Source: Isochrysis galbana (lineage: Eukaryota > Haptophyta > Isochrysidales > Isochrysidaceae). Taken from it: a DNA stretch of 64,000 nucleotides. Numbering within the stretch: position 1 is the first letter of the stretch; every line of letters begins with the position of its first letter. Of this stretch, positions 30,288-49,391 are shown in pieces. The notes below the pieces were generated by a model. It searched no databases and had not been told where the DNA came from. It saw only the letters and a list, made by a program, of their open reading frames with translations. Made by a program: the position numbers and the translations under genes. The stretch is from assembly GCA_018136815.1 (NCBI GenBank), contig CM030934.1, forward strand, positions 5,769,987 through 5,833,986, in the 5' to 3' direction.

Positions 30288-31185
30288 GTGTTGCGCGTAC
30301 TCGCCCGAGCAAGATACTCATCCTTAGGCGCTCGTGCTAGGGCCTCGGTTCAATTTTTAGCAGCTGCATAGTGCACTCAAGCCGACAGCGCGGCCTTGAG
30401 TGTTGAGTGCATGTGCCTACAAGGGTAACAGCCCGTGCATCGTTGCATCGTCGCGTTGGCGCTGAGTAGGAGGCACTCTGGCCAAGAAGAATTCCACCGT
30501 CCACCATGAATAATGCATGAATCATGAATGATGAATGAATATAAAGTATAAAAACACTAACATAAATCGTTGGCAGCTACGTCTACGTTAAATCTACGGC
30601 CGCCTAAGCCCAAGTGTGCGTGCTACACAGCGTACGTAGGTGCGAACCTCGAACCTTGCGTGAGCACGGGTAGTGCGTCCCCATTTAGACGCGCGACTGG
30701 TATTGCCCGGAAATTGCGCGGTGACGTCCGCGGGCAGGTCGGGATGGGGATGGTCGGGGCGAGGTCTCCGGTAGCCAGGGTAGCCGCGTGCGCGCGCTGT
30801 GAGGAGCTGGGTGGGCTGCGCGGGCAACGACGCCAGAGGGTCAGGGGGCGGGCACACTGTCAGCAGCCCGACACGGCGTTGCATCGGCGTCTTCGACGAC
30901 TTCTTGGTGCCCTCGCCGTCGCCATGGCGCGAGCTCGATCGCCCCACCTCCACCTCCACCTCGAGGGCGTCCTCGACCCCCTCGTCCTCGTCGGCGTCGC
31001 CCGCAAACAAGTAGGGCTCGGGATTTTCGGGCGGCAGTTCATCGTCTGACGGTAGACACTCGTCCCATTGGTGCATGCCGCCATCCATGCACCTCTCACT
31101 GCCCTTCAGACCCCCAGAGACCGGCGTGCTCATGGCCCAGGAGAGGGAGCCTCGAAGCACCCTCGCGGGTGCTTCCCCCGGCGTC
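30288..31185. other. Intergenic region beside a hAT remnant
   Basis: The minus-strand frame 30594-31241 includes an acidic 'PENPEPYLFAGDADEDEG' stretch that might be a transposase tail or a chance frame. It lacks any hAT dimerisation motif. ATGAAT repeats occur at 30505-30545. No gene was assigned. Confidence 0.4.
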
Positions 31186-32732
31186 TTAAGAGATATCAGC
31201 ATCAAGGATCTCCTCATCGTCTGCAGTGACCGACCGTCCACGGGACGAAAATTTATGCGCCAAAAATTCCACCGTCACGACAACTTGCTGCAACTCTGTC
31301 TTCACACGCAACATTCGAGACATCTCTCGATACTTCCCGGCAAATCGAGTTTGCTTTGCTCGGTATAAACCGAAATCTCTCCCGTGATTTGCTGCAATTA
31401 TCTCCCTCAACTTCGTTCTTGGCCACCTTGTGCGACCCCAGAATAGAGAGAGAACGAGCCCGACCTTTGCAATGACGGCTGCCACTTGATCAACTTTTGC
31501 GAAGTCCTTTAGCTCGAGACTCAACACATGCGTCCCACAACACGTCGCCGTCAGCCATTTGTAGTGTCGCTCCAGAATTTTCCAAGCCGCTTTCATCGTG
31601 CTACAAGTGTCAGTAACGACCTGTACAAAGCCAAAACGACCATTCCGCTCCATACATTGGCGAAGCAACTCAGACACAAACCCAGCATTTTCTGAATCGC
31701 CGCTCGTCACTTTGATCGTGCCATCGAATAGCATGCACCCAGGATTGCCGAAGAGAAAGTTGATGAGGTGATCTTTCTTCACGTTGTCCCACCCATCCGA
31801 GATTATTGAGCAACCGTTCTGTAGCAGCTGTTGCCGCAACGGTTCCATCTCGCGATGCAACCTCTCCACTGTGCCATTGAGCAAGGGCCCGAGTAGACCT
31901 TTCCGATTTGGCCCCTTGTAGGACGGAGGTGCTGTCTTCAGCTTTATTACCATCTCTTTAAACTTGGGATGGTCTGCCACAGCTGCGGGAACATTACAAG
32001 CATAAAACATTTCTGCTATCGCCGCTTTGCGTCACACACTTGCTTCGATGCCAAATTAAATTGCAGCGTGCCTTGTCCACGACCAGCCTGAGCTGAAAGC
32101 GCACGCTCACACGCAGACTGCCCGGCTACGAGCGGCGCCGCTGCCGCCACATCTACTTCCCTCGCTGCCGCCTTCTGCCGCTTCTTCGCATCTTTCTCGC
32201 TCTCACTTGTGCGCACCTTCTCAACGAGGGTTAGGAAAGATGAGTCATCGCAAGGGCATTGTGCAGAGTTGTTGCGACCAAGCACGTGGTCAACAACCCT
32301 CGTAGCACTGCCGCGCCGCTGCACACCACAACCAATGCACCGCCACAGCGGGTGGTTGGGGTCTTCCTCGCCGAGGATGATGACGCACGCCCAAACTGCT
32401 TCGGTGCGCCTCGCGCCAACGGAGCGCTTGCGCACTCCCTGAAGGACAGGCTGACTCAGGCCGGTGGCGCGGGCGGGGAGCACGCCAAAGGGGGTCATGC
32501 TTCCCGGCCTGCCACGCGCGGCGGGCAGGGCCTCTTCACATGCCTCGTCGTCGTCTTGCAGATGGGCCGGCTGTTGGGCGCCTCGCGCTCCATTGAGGAG
32601 CACGGCCCACTGCAGGGGCGCAGCGGCCGTGGGTGCCCTCTCCTGCCGCGGGGTGTCGGCACGGTCTGCCTCGCCTGCCCCGTCGTTGCACGCGCGCGCG
32701 CTCAGGGCACGGTCGACGTTGGGGTTGAACAT
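31186..32732 (-). pseudogene. Second hAT transposase remnant (BED finger plus DUF659-like core)
   Basis: Two minus-strand frames join in order. 32732-32016 carries a BED-type zinc finger ('WRCIGCGVQ....RVVDHVLG') and 32010-31186 the DUF659-like hAT core ('SIISDGWDNVKKDHLINF', 'VQVVTDTCSTMKAAW', 'TATCCGTHVLSLELKD'). They are separated by a single change of frame at about 32016-32030. The core then stops, and the C-terminal dimerisation domain found in the hAT copy at 1.5 kb is missing, so the copy is also truncated or internally deleted. The two hAT remnants differ in sequence and represent separate subfamilies or old divergence. Confidence 0.85.
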
Positions 32733-33500
32733 GGCGGGGATGAGGGAGGAGAGAGAGGGGGGGGGGGGTCGCGCACGGTCACAAGGGAGAGTAGCGCGGG
32801 GCCGCGCGCGGGGGGAGCGGGGAGCGGAGCAGCGGAGCCGCGCGCGGGGCGCGGGGCGCGGGGCATATATTATACTACTACAATATACAAAGCACTATAC
32901 ATTATACTTAGAAGAGATAGTTGTGAGTTATAGAGGTAGAGACCCCCCGCTGTCCCGCTGTGTTTGGGACTGTGTTTGGCTGTGTTTCTACGAAACCCAA
33001 ACACAGACTGTGTTTCCTGTGTTTGGAGAAGCCCCGGCTGTGTTTCCCAGCTAGGGTTCGCGCCAACAGCCAACAGCCCCCCCCCCCTGTATTCGCGCCC
33101 CCCCCCTGTATCTGTATTCGCCCTTGGGCGCCCCCACCCCCCCAAATACCCAAATATCCCGAGATATCCCGGATACCCCCCCAAATATCTTGTGGTATTT
33201 TGGACCACTGCAAATATCCCCCGGACTGTCTAGATATTTTGGCTTGAGCCTAAACACCAACACCCCAACCCCCTAGCTAGGTCCAGGTAGTGCACGAGGG
33301 GGGTGGCCGCGAGACAGGGTGGGAGGGAGAAGATAGGGAAGGGGGGACGGGCGTGGCTACCGAGGTGTTGTCCAATGCCACGCGCGCACAGGCGAGAGCA
33401 TCAAGGAGTTTTTTTGAGCTCGCGGAGGAGAGTCCGTTGGTGGTTGTAGTGGTGGCTCCCTCGATCTCGGTCTCGCCTCGGGGCGACTAGTGATCAACGA
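32733..33500. repeat. Patchy simple repeats (GTGTTT and CCCAAATA types)
   Basis: After a G-rich spacer and an AT patch (32865-32935), 32960-33050 holds repeated GTGTTTG/GTGTTTC motifs. 33135-33240 holds variants of CCCAAATA and ATATCCC. Open frames on both strands arise from these repeats. No gene is supported. Confidence 0.55.
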
Positions 33501-34362
33501 AACCATTGTGTGGGTGGGCGGGTGGGCGGGTGGGTGGGTGGGGTGGGGGCGGTAGGCGGCGGTGGGAGGGGCGCGCGGCGGGCGGCTGCGAGGTGCTCGC
33601 CTTGTCGCCTGGGGGGGGGGGCGCGCGCGCGCGGGAGGGGCACCGCATTTGTGCGGTTACGCCCAGGGGCCGCAGCGTGAGAGTGGCGCGCCCCACTCTA
33701 CGAGTAAGCAGACCCTCGCCACGGGGCAGGCGCCCGGGCGCACCGCTCCGCGCCGCTGAGAGCCCGCGGCGTCCTTCACGAATTCCGGGCCTCTTCTTGA
33801 TTTACTCGAGGCGTCTTTGAGGACCCGTTCGCATCTTCGTGGCGCACAGAGTTTTGTGGAGTACGAATATATGTGTGCACGGTTTACTTAGTCTGTGTAC
33901 GAGGTGGGTCTGGCGGGTAGACCCCTCTGATGTTCTGTACACAAATCGACGGTTGAAGAAGAGAGCGGCGGGCAGCCGGGGTGGGGCGGCGGCGATTGGG
34001 TTGAACATATCAGGATTGAGGAGGAAGAATCACGTAATCGGCCGGACAAGAGGAGGGAGGAGGAAGGCACAGACAGACAGGAAGACGAGAGAGAGAGAGA
34101 GAGAGGGAGGGAGGGAGAGAAGAGCCGGTCGCCTGAAGGCATCAAGTGAGGCATCTTGAGAAGAGAGAAAAGGAAGGATGAAGAAAGGGATGATGACTCC
34201 TGAGCAGGCAGAGCGAGCGCCGGGCGATCTCGGAGAGAGAGAGTGCGCGCGAGAGAGAGGGAGAGTGGGAAAGAGAGAGAGAGGGAGGGAGGGAGGGAGG
34301 GAGGGCCCGGAATACCTCGCACTCGACGAATCCAATCAGAAGAAGCACCTACTTCTACATAC
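33501..34362. other. Upstream region of the LRR-myosin gene
   Basis: GGTGGGC/GGTGGGT repeats at about 33507-33550, a G/GC run at 33610-33636 and GAGA-type purine repeats at 34085-34115 and 34225-34305. The repeats fill the frames found here; no gene is recognised. Confidence 0.4.
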
Positions 34363-34389
34363 TCTTTCTCTCTCCCTTCCCTCTCTCTC

Positions 34390-34442
<53 letters not shown>

Positions 34443-34455
34443 CTCTCTCTCTGCC

Positions 34456-34547
<92 letters not shown>

Positions 34548-34555
34548 CCCTCCGC
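34363..34555 (+). repeat. CT microsatellite in the LRR-myosin leader
   Basis: Nearly 190 nt of almost pure CT repeat with a few interruptions, ending about 125 nt before the myosin ATG. It is the longest simple repeat in the window and lies on the sense strand of the gene, like the pyrimidine leaders elsewhere. It may be transcribed. Confidence 0.95.
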
Positions 34556-34680
34556 TTCTTCTCTCTCTTCTCTCTGCCCCCTGTGATCGGGCGGCACGGG
34601 CGCGGAGGGGCGGCGCGCGCGAGAGAGGAGCCACCCTCTCCCCTTCCCCCCCCTCCTCCTCCCCTTCTGGCGCTCGTGGC

Positions 34681-37600
34681 ATGGCTCTGCAGCATGCGAA
34701 GGAGTCAAAGATTCTCGAGCTTCTCAAGAAGCTCGACGACAACGACCGACGCACCCAGGCGATCGATCTTTCTGGCTCGACAGTCTTCCGAGAGAAGAGC
34801 GTCAAGCTCTGCGCCTCTCTCGCCGACGCCCTCCAGCGGAACTCTCGGCTCACCGCGCTGAATCTTTCGAACTGTTCGATCGGGGACGGCTCAGCCAAGC
34901 AGCTCGCCAACGTCCTCCGCGACAACGCCACCATATTCGACCTGAACCTCTCGTACAACAAGCTGGGCCGGCCGGGCCTCACTGCGATCGGGAGTGCGCT
35001 CGCCACCAATGTGGGGCTCAAGTCCATCTCGCTCGCCAACCACCGGGTAGACTCGTCCGTCGCACAGTGCTTCGTACAGATGTTCTACACCAATGTCACT
35101 CTGCTCACGCTCACGTGGGATGTCAACCTGCCAGCATTCAACCTGAAGCTGACGGAGATGATCAACCGGAACAACGAGATCAACCGGTGCGTGCACGTGG
35201 GACTGCGCTGCCCCCACTAGCGCCCGCGATCCACCGGCGGCTGTCCCGGCCGCCCGTTGCACCCACGCCGCTCTCGCTCGTGCAGGTACGTTGTCGAGGG
35301 CAAGGACTACGTGCCACTGCTTCCGATTGAGATGCGCGAGAACCCTCCAGAGCTAGTCGAGCGCATCCCGCCTGAACTTGGAGATGAGGAATTTGGGATG
35401 GAGCTAGGCGGCGCGGGCACAGTGCTCTGGTGCAGCATCGCTGGCCGATGGGAGCTGGGCACCCTCAAGGGGACACAAAAGTCCAAGCTTGTGGTGACGG
35501 TCGAGGGCACCGACCACTTGGTCGAGTCCAAAGACGTGACACGCTTTGAGGCGTCGCATGCACAAGACCTGCCCAACATGGTGCAGATGCACAACTTGCA
35601 TGAGGCCCCGCTGCTCTACCTGCTACAGCGCAGGCTGAAGAACGGCTCAATATACACGTGGGCTGGGGACGTCCTCATCTCGCTCAACCCGTACGCCCCG
35701 CTGCCCGAGCTGTACAACATGTCGCGCTGGCAGACGGATCAGCTTGAGGGCACCATGGGCGCGGCCAACCGGAGATCCGACGCCCCTGCGCCGCCCCATG
35801 TGTACGCAATTGCGAGGCGAGCCTACGCGCAGCTGCGCTCGACGATGGAGCTCAGCGACGCAGAGCGTGCAGCAGCGGCGGCCACTGGCGTCTTCGCCGA
35901 CCAGTCCGTGCTCATCTCTGGTGAGTCGGGCGCCGGCAAGACGGAGGCATCTAAGCGGGTTATCGAATACTTGACGAGTGCGTCTCGTTTGGCCAAGGAG
36001 GCGCGGTCCTACAGCATGGGCGGCAGCGGCGGTGGCAGCGCTGCGCCCGACGGGGCGGCGGCCGCGCCACCGACCGATGGGAGCGCGCCGCTGAGCAAGC
36101 TCCGCACGCCTGCCAACACGCCGGTGAAGCGCAGTGCACAGCGCCAGGGGGGTTTCACCCCGTCTGTGAGCAGCGCGCACGAGCCCGGCGCGCCAGTGGC
36201 AATCGAGTCGCTGCTGAAGGAGGCCTCGCCGATCCTTGAGGCCTTTGGCAACGCGAAAACGATTAGGAACGACAACTCGTCGCGCTTTGGCAAGTATGTC
36301 GCCGTGCAGTACGACTCACACGGCTGCATCGCAGGCGCCTCGACCGAGACGTACTTGCTCGAGCGCTCTCGCGTGGTGGACATTTCGGAGGGTGAGCGTA
36401 ACTACCACATCTTCTACCAGATGCTAACGGATAGCGCCATCTGTGAAAAGTGGGGTTTGCCCCCCGCCGAGGGGCTCGAGGCCCTCTCGGTGGGTGGCGT
36501 CACGGCGCGACTCGTTGGGGTGTCCGATGCCAAGGAGCTCGCAGCGGTGAAGCGTGCGCTCCCCGCCTTCGGTGTCGGGCTTGATGACCAGGCGGCCGTC
36601 TGGCGCATTCTGGCGTCCGTCCTCCTGCTTCGTAACATACGCTTCGAGAAGGCGCCCGACGCCGGCGGTGGCTCCGACGATTGCGCGCAGGTCGCTGACG
36701 AGAGCGCTCTGACTCGTGTGACGGCGGCGCTCGGCTGCGAGACGGAGCCGCTTCGCTACGCGCTACTGCGCAAGAAGATCAGTGTGGCGGGCGAGCTCAT
36801 CGAGCAGCGTTATTCCACAAAGGCCGCACAGGTGAGCTTGTGCGGGGTGGGACCGGCCTTCGCGCCCGTACCCCCCCCCCCCCCCCCACTCACCCACCCA
36901 CCCACCCACCCATCGACCCGCCCATCAACCCTCAACCCGCCCATCCGGTCTTTGCTGAAAGGCAACGGCCCACCTTGCCCATCTCCCGGCTCGTACAGGT
37001 TTGCCGCGACGCGCTGGCAAAGTCCATTTTCGCAGCGCTCTTCGACTGGATCGTCGCTCAAGTGAATGGCACCTCGCGCGCCAAGACGGAGAGCTCAACC
37101 ATTGGTATCCTCGATATCTTCGGCTTCGAGCAGCTTAAACACAACTCGTTCGAGCAACTGCTCATCAACTTTGTCAACGAGATGCTGCAAGAGCAGTTCA
37201 ACGAGTCCGTCTTCGCTGCTGAGCGCCGCCTCTTTGCTGCCGAAGGGGTGGAGGTCGAGGACGGGTCGCTCCAGTCGTCCGGCGATAGGCTGCGCCTCAT
37301 GACGCGCCTGCTGCAGGGCCTCGACGATCAGTGCCGGCTGGGTGAGCGCGGCTCCGACGAGGAGTTCTTCCAAGAGATCGGCATTAAGCACACAGTGCGA
37401 GGTATTTGCCAGCCCGAGCAGCGCGGTTTCTTCTCGATCAACCACTACGCAGGCAAGGTCTTCTACTCGACCGAAGGGTTCGTGCACAAGAACTCAGACC
37501 AATTGCCTGCAGACGTAACGGCGCTCTTCTCGACGTGCGACGGTCTCGCGCTGGTGCGGTCCATCCTCTTGGGTGGCGTCGCTGACCCGGCCGCCGGGTC

Positions 37601-38900
37601 CCGCCGGCGCTCTGCGTCACTCGCCTCTTCCACCTCGGAACAGTCGTCCACCGGGCCCTCACCAACATCGTTGCATCTGACTGCCGCAGTAACGGCGCCA
37701 CTTCCAGTGCCTGCGCCCAGTCCGGCAGCAACCAAGCTGGGCGGTGCGCCTGCCGGCTTTAAGCTCAACCTGGGCCTAGCAAACGCGCGCATCGCCGCGA
37801 TGCAGCAGGAGGAAGCCTCGCGTGTAGCAAATTTCCCCCCGTCTCACCGGCGGACGAATAGCGAGGCGCCTGCCATGACGCCAAGAACTTCGAGGCGAGG
37901 GTCAACGAAGTCAACCACATTGTCTGAGAGGCTCCGGGCAGGTATTGGCCAGGTGTCGGGAACAGGTGGGCGGTCGAATGAAGGGCTGATGGCGACACTG
38001 CAGGTAATGCATCGCGCCAGCCCTCTGGCGTGCCCTTCCATCTCTCGCCGCATCGCATGCATCCACGAGGCTGCGGTCCGATTCGCCATCATCTCAACCT
38101 GCTCCCCCGACATTGACTGCGGGCCCGCGGCTGAGCCCTCCCGCGCGCGCTTACAGGTCACGTCGCTCCACTACATTCGGTGCGTTAAGCCTAATGATGG
38201 TATGGCACCCTTCGGTTTCGAGCAGGCGCGCGTGCTGCGCCAACTTCAATACTCTGGGGTACTCGAGATGGTGCGCATTCGTCGGTCAGGATTCCCTTCA
38301 CGCATGCCCTTCGCTGAATTTGAGGCAAAATACGGGATTCTTCTCTTCCAAGATGCTTTCTCCGAGGCCTCGGTGCGCGGTAAGGAGGCAGGTGATCTGA
38401 CCGCTGCTTCGCGCACAGCCAGTATGCGCCGGGGTGGTGGTACGGCCACCGCTAAACCCTCCTCGGCGTTGCGCCGCAATCCTATCAAGATGATGGTCAA
38501 GAAGGCAGGGCTCGGCTCGTCGGCTAAGTCTGAGTCGAGCCAGGCGGAAGCCGAGCTCGAGGCTGAGATCGCCGCCGGGCGTGGCGACTGCCTCTTCATC
38601 CTTCGACGCGCCAATCTATTTGAACACCGGCACTACCAGTTCGGCCGTACGCTGGTCTTTCTGCGAAATGGTGTCGAGGCAACCCTCAACAACGCCGTGG
38701 CGTCACAAATGAAGTGCGTCCTTTGGTTCCAAAAGACGGCACGGGGCCGCGTTGCGCGCGCAGCGCTGCGCGTGCGAATGGAGGCGATGGGTCGGGAGAA
38801 AGTTGCAGAAGAAGCGCAGGCGCAGCAGCGCGCTGCCGCTGTTCCCACGATCCAGGCGGCGTTCCGTGCCAGGGCTGCGCGCCGCGAGGTGGCAGCAGCG
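34681..38900 (+). CDS. Myosin with N-terminal leucine-rich repeats (4 exons visible, 3' end lost in an assembly gap)
   Basis: Exons 34681-35186, 35286-36831, 36999-38003 and 38157-38900 give 1,267+ residues; introns are GT-AG. Residues 1-168 form leucine-rich repeats of the RNase-inhibitor/tropomodulin kind ('LTALNLSNCSIGDGSAKQLANVL'-like). An SH3-like segment (~200-255) precedes the motor: P-loop GESGAGKTE at ~383, switch I 'NDNSSRFGKY', switch II DIFGFEQ at ~722, 'LHYIRCVKPND' in exon 4. The TEDS-rule position is Glu, so phosphorylation is not needed there. Loop 1 carries a ~75-residue Gly/Ala/Ser/Pro insert and loop 2 ~150 residues, both unusually long. IQ-like motifs begin at ~1195. Class is unclear; the LRR head could bind actin ends or cargo. 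Sequence stops at the N run. Confidence 0.9.
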
Positions 38901-39000
38901 NNNNNNNNNNNNNNNNNNNNNNNNNNNNNNNNNNNNNNNNNNNNNNNNNNNNNNNNNNNNNNNNNNNNNNNNNNNNNNNNNNNNNNNNNNNNNNNNNNNN
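38901..39000. other. Assembly gap (100 N)
   Basis: Exactly 100 N, the conventional size for a gap of unknown length. It truncates the myosin tail. The sequence after the gap (39001 on) does not continue the myosin frame recognisably. Confidence 0.99.
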
Positions 39001-39339
39001 CGACTCCCATTCGAAATGCAATATATGTGTTACAATGGGGAAAACCCTGTGAACAGTGAACAGTGAGCCAGTGAAGCTTTAATGCATAACCATGAGCATT
39101 AGTACCGCTACTGCCACTAGTCTTGTACTAACTACTAACACGACAAACCGCCCATCATGGATGCGCGCGGGCTGTGGGGATTGTTGGCGTGACTAGTAAG
39201 GCGGCAATTTTTGATTTGAATCTTGATTGGCCATCCACACTAGACACTAGCTAGTACGCGAACCGGCCAAAACACACGAGGAGTGCGCCTAGTAGCGGTG
39301 GGAAGTCGGGCACTCGAGCGCATCTCGGTGCGGTGACGT

Positions 39340-39440
39340 CGACACAGTTTCTGCGCCTAGGCCGATATTCGACAAGGTGCGCGCGGGCGGTGGGGGCGAT
39401 TGGCGTGGCCGCTAGGGCGGATTCTCATGCTGTCATATTT
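39340..39440 (+). repeat. Family B repeat (copy 3)
   Basis: The stretch GGTGCGCGCGGGCGGTGGGG and the following GCGATTGGCGTGG align with 2990-3048. The lead-in 'GATATTCGACAAGG' resembles 'GATTTCGACGCGG' there. The rest of 39001-39637 has no recognised feature. Confidence 0.5.
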
Positions 39441-39637
39441 GGTAGTGCTCCCCAGCCTAACCCGCGGAAGGCGCCGCGGTTCTTTACCGGTAGCGGTAGA
39501 GCCCCAGAGCGTGTGCAAGGGAAGGGCGAGGGGGGGCGGGAGAATCGCACCAATTTTTGGCGAAGATTTTTAGCCGCTAGTCCCCTCCCCCTCTTCACGC
39601 GGCACGTCCCGTATTAATTAGGTTAGTGTTCTACGTA

Positions 39638-40670
39638 TTACTGTGAGTGTGCGTGGGAGCGTGGGATAGTGGTGTGACACTCATGCACGATGCCAAGGTC
39701 GGTGAGCAGGTCCCTGATAAAGATGAGGTCTTTCGCTGTCAACATGGCGCCAAAGTACTCAGCTTCAGCGCTTGATAGAGACACAGAGCGTTGCATTTTG
39801 GAGAACCACTGGATGGGGCAACCCAGGTAGAAGAAGAAGGCACCACTACAGGAGTATTTTGCTTCCCAATTGGAGTCGACGAACGTTACGAAGGCCATGT
39901 CGGAATTAGGGGAGAAGTGCAGGACTCGCTGCATGGATCCTCGCAGGTATAACAAACATCGTGTGGGTGCTTGTAAGTGAACGGGTCCTGGATTGGTCAT
40001 GTAATCGTGATAATTGGGACGCAGCGTACGCCAGGTCGGGGCGCGACATATTTGCAAGCCATAAGAGTCCTCCTACAATTGCCATGTGAGCTTCGCGCTG
40101 AGAAGACGTGGCTTCGTGCTCAGGAGAACCGACAGGGGGTGAATCGGCAGGGTCGAGAAGGGCTTCGCCGAGAGAGGCGTCGAAATTACGGGTGTTGCTC
40201 GTTCCGATGAGAAACTCGTGGCGTTGAAGTAGGTCCGAGATGTATAGGGATTGCGAAAGGGTAATCTCCCTTTTGGGCCTGTCGCGAGTGATGCCGACAT
40301 TCAGGATCCAAGATAGCTCACCTTTGTCCTCGATCGGGAAACGGTTGCCTAAATCTTGCACGAAGCGGGCGCGCAGGTCGGGATCGTTGTCAACGATTAG
40401 GGCGTCGTCAACATAGACGAGGACCCACAGAACTCGGTGGTGTTCGGAGAAGGTGTATAGGCAGACGTCGATAGTTGACCGAGTGAACCCCCAATGTAGG
40501 AGAAAACCGGTGAGCAGAGCTGCCCATTCTCGGCCCGCTTGTTTAAGGCCGTAGATGGATTTGAGGAGTTTGCACACCAGGCGTTTCCCGTGACGATCTT
40601 CGTGTGGGACACCGGGAGGGGTTCGCATGTAGAGGGCGGGGGGAGCGTGAAAAAAAGGGGAGCGCCTCAA
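39638..40670 (-). pseudogene. Ty1/copia retrotransposon remnant (reverse transcriptase and RNase H)
   Basis: Minus-strand frame 40670-39906 holds the copia reverse-transcriptase C-terminal half: 'YMRTPPGVP', 'LKSIYGLKQAGREW' and the catalytic 'VYVDDALIV'. It continues to 'LLWLANMSRPDLAYAASQL'. Frame 40057-39638 continues with the RNase H region ('FVDSNWEAKYSCSGAFFFYLG', 'SLSSAEAEYFG'), so a frameshift lies at about 39960-40050. Neither integrase nor long terminal repeats are seen and the 5' part ends near 40640. It is an inactive fragment. Confidence 0.93.
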
Positions 40671-41356
40671 GTTGCACCTGCTTGCTCCTCCCTCGCTCGC
40701 CTCGTGCCTCGTTAGCCCTGGGTGACTCCCAAAGGCCCCTATTTGCCTGGCGGCTAGATAGAAGCTAGAAGAGAGGGGGGGGGGGGGGCAGTGAGTACGA
40801 GGACAGGCCCGCGCCCACCAAGGCGGTGATGAGTGATGAGTCCTCTGCGCTCATGCCAGAGGGCAGAGCATGATGGATGATGGTGTCCGACGGGCCCCCC
40901 GAAAGGGAGTTGGAGCCGCCGAAGGGGAGGGCATGAGGCGCCTTCCCATGGTGATGGTGAACTAAGTATGAACTTGGATGCCAAAGCCATGCATTGCACC
41001 CCTACGAATGTGCGTTCGCGATGTGCGCCGGTACGCCGCCGCCGCAGCATTCGCCATGCACGCCACTGGAGTGACGCGCGTCAGCGTTGGACCACAATAC
41101 GCACAGTGCATAGAAGCATAGAAGTAGTACCTTCGGCGCATACTGCAGCCACACGCACGCGCAGCGGAAGGACTCACCCACTAAACAGCACCCTCACGAC
41201 ACAAAAAGACACCCTCGTACATCAGTATTATCAGCATCCTCGCTGTGTACCGTGGCGCAGTCCTTGCCCTTTGTGGGCTGCCCCGAGCACAAAAACGCTC
41301 GTTGCGCTCAAACATGCATACCGCTCCTCCTCTCCTACCCCCATCCTTCGCTCCAG
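40671..41356. other. Intergenic region with a fragmentary family A end
   Basis: GGTGAACTAAGTATGAACTTGG at 40958-40979 resembles the terminal motif of the family A retroposon. The bases upstream (40780-40957) show only weak similarity to its body. A G13 run is at about 40776-40789. Nothing coding is supported. Confidence 0.4.
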
Positions 41357-41431
41357 GGCGTCACCTCGGAGAAAATGTTCTACATTAAGGAGGGGCGAGT
41401 GGAGCTCGTCCTCACTCGGAAAGGCGCGGTG
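41357..41431 (+). CDS. Possible orphan exon of a cyclic-nucleotide-binding domain
   Basis: A 75-nt open stretch reads 'GVTSEKMFYIKEGRVELVLT...', which matches the beta-strand and turn of a cNMP-binding domain ('MffI.eG.V.v'). It is preceded by CTCCAG and followed by GTAAGG, so it looks like a phase-0 internal exon of 25 codons. No neighbouring exons were found: upstream to 40.7 kb is repeat and downstream is the convergent 3' end of BRR2. It may be a relic exon, or part of a gene whose other exons I could not see. Confidence 0.4.
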
Positions 41432-41728
41432 GTAAGGCAATGCCGTGGAGGACAAGAAAACACAAGAAAGCACATCACATCTTGAACATACTAGGAATCC
41501 CGAGGCGACTCGTCCGCCACCCGATGCTCGAGAGGCTATGCAACATTAATGAGTGATACTAGAAGGGCGGAAATGAAGGTGTAAGAGACAACGCTTTAGG
41601 AGGCCGTTTGATGTGAGGAGGGCAGCATCTGACCGACTATTGAAAGGAGGCAGCCTTCCTCGCAATCGTGAGTCTATTGCGCCGTGGACCAAAGGAGCTG
41701 CAGGCCGCCATGCCGGCTCGCCTCAAGC

Positions 41729-49391
<7,663 letters not shown>

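Noticed and set aside
30594-31241. C-terminal part of the second hAT transposase
   Set aside because: Different frame with no dimerisation motif; acidic stretch alone is insufficient.
33888-35039. 383-residue minus-strand frame
   Set aside because: It is the reverse of the CT microsatellite and the LRR exon; poly Glu-Arg and Ser-Leu runs.
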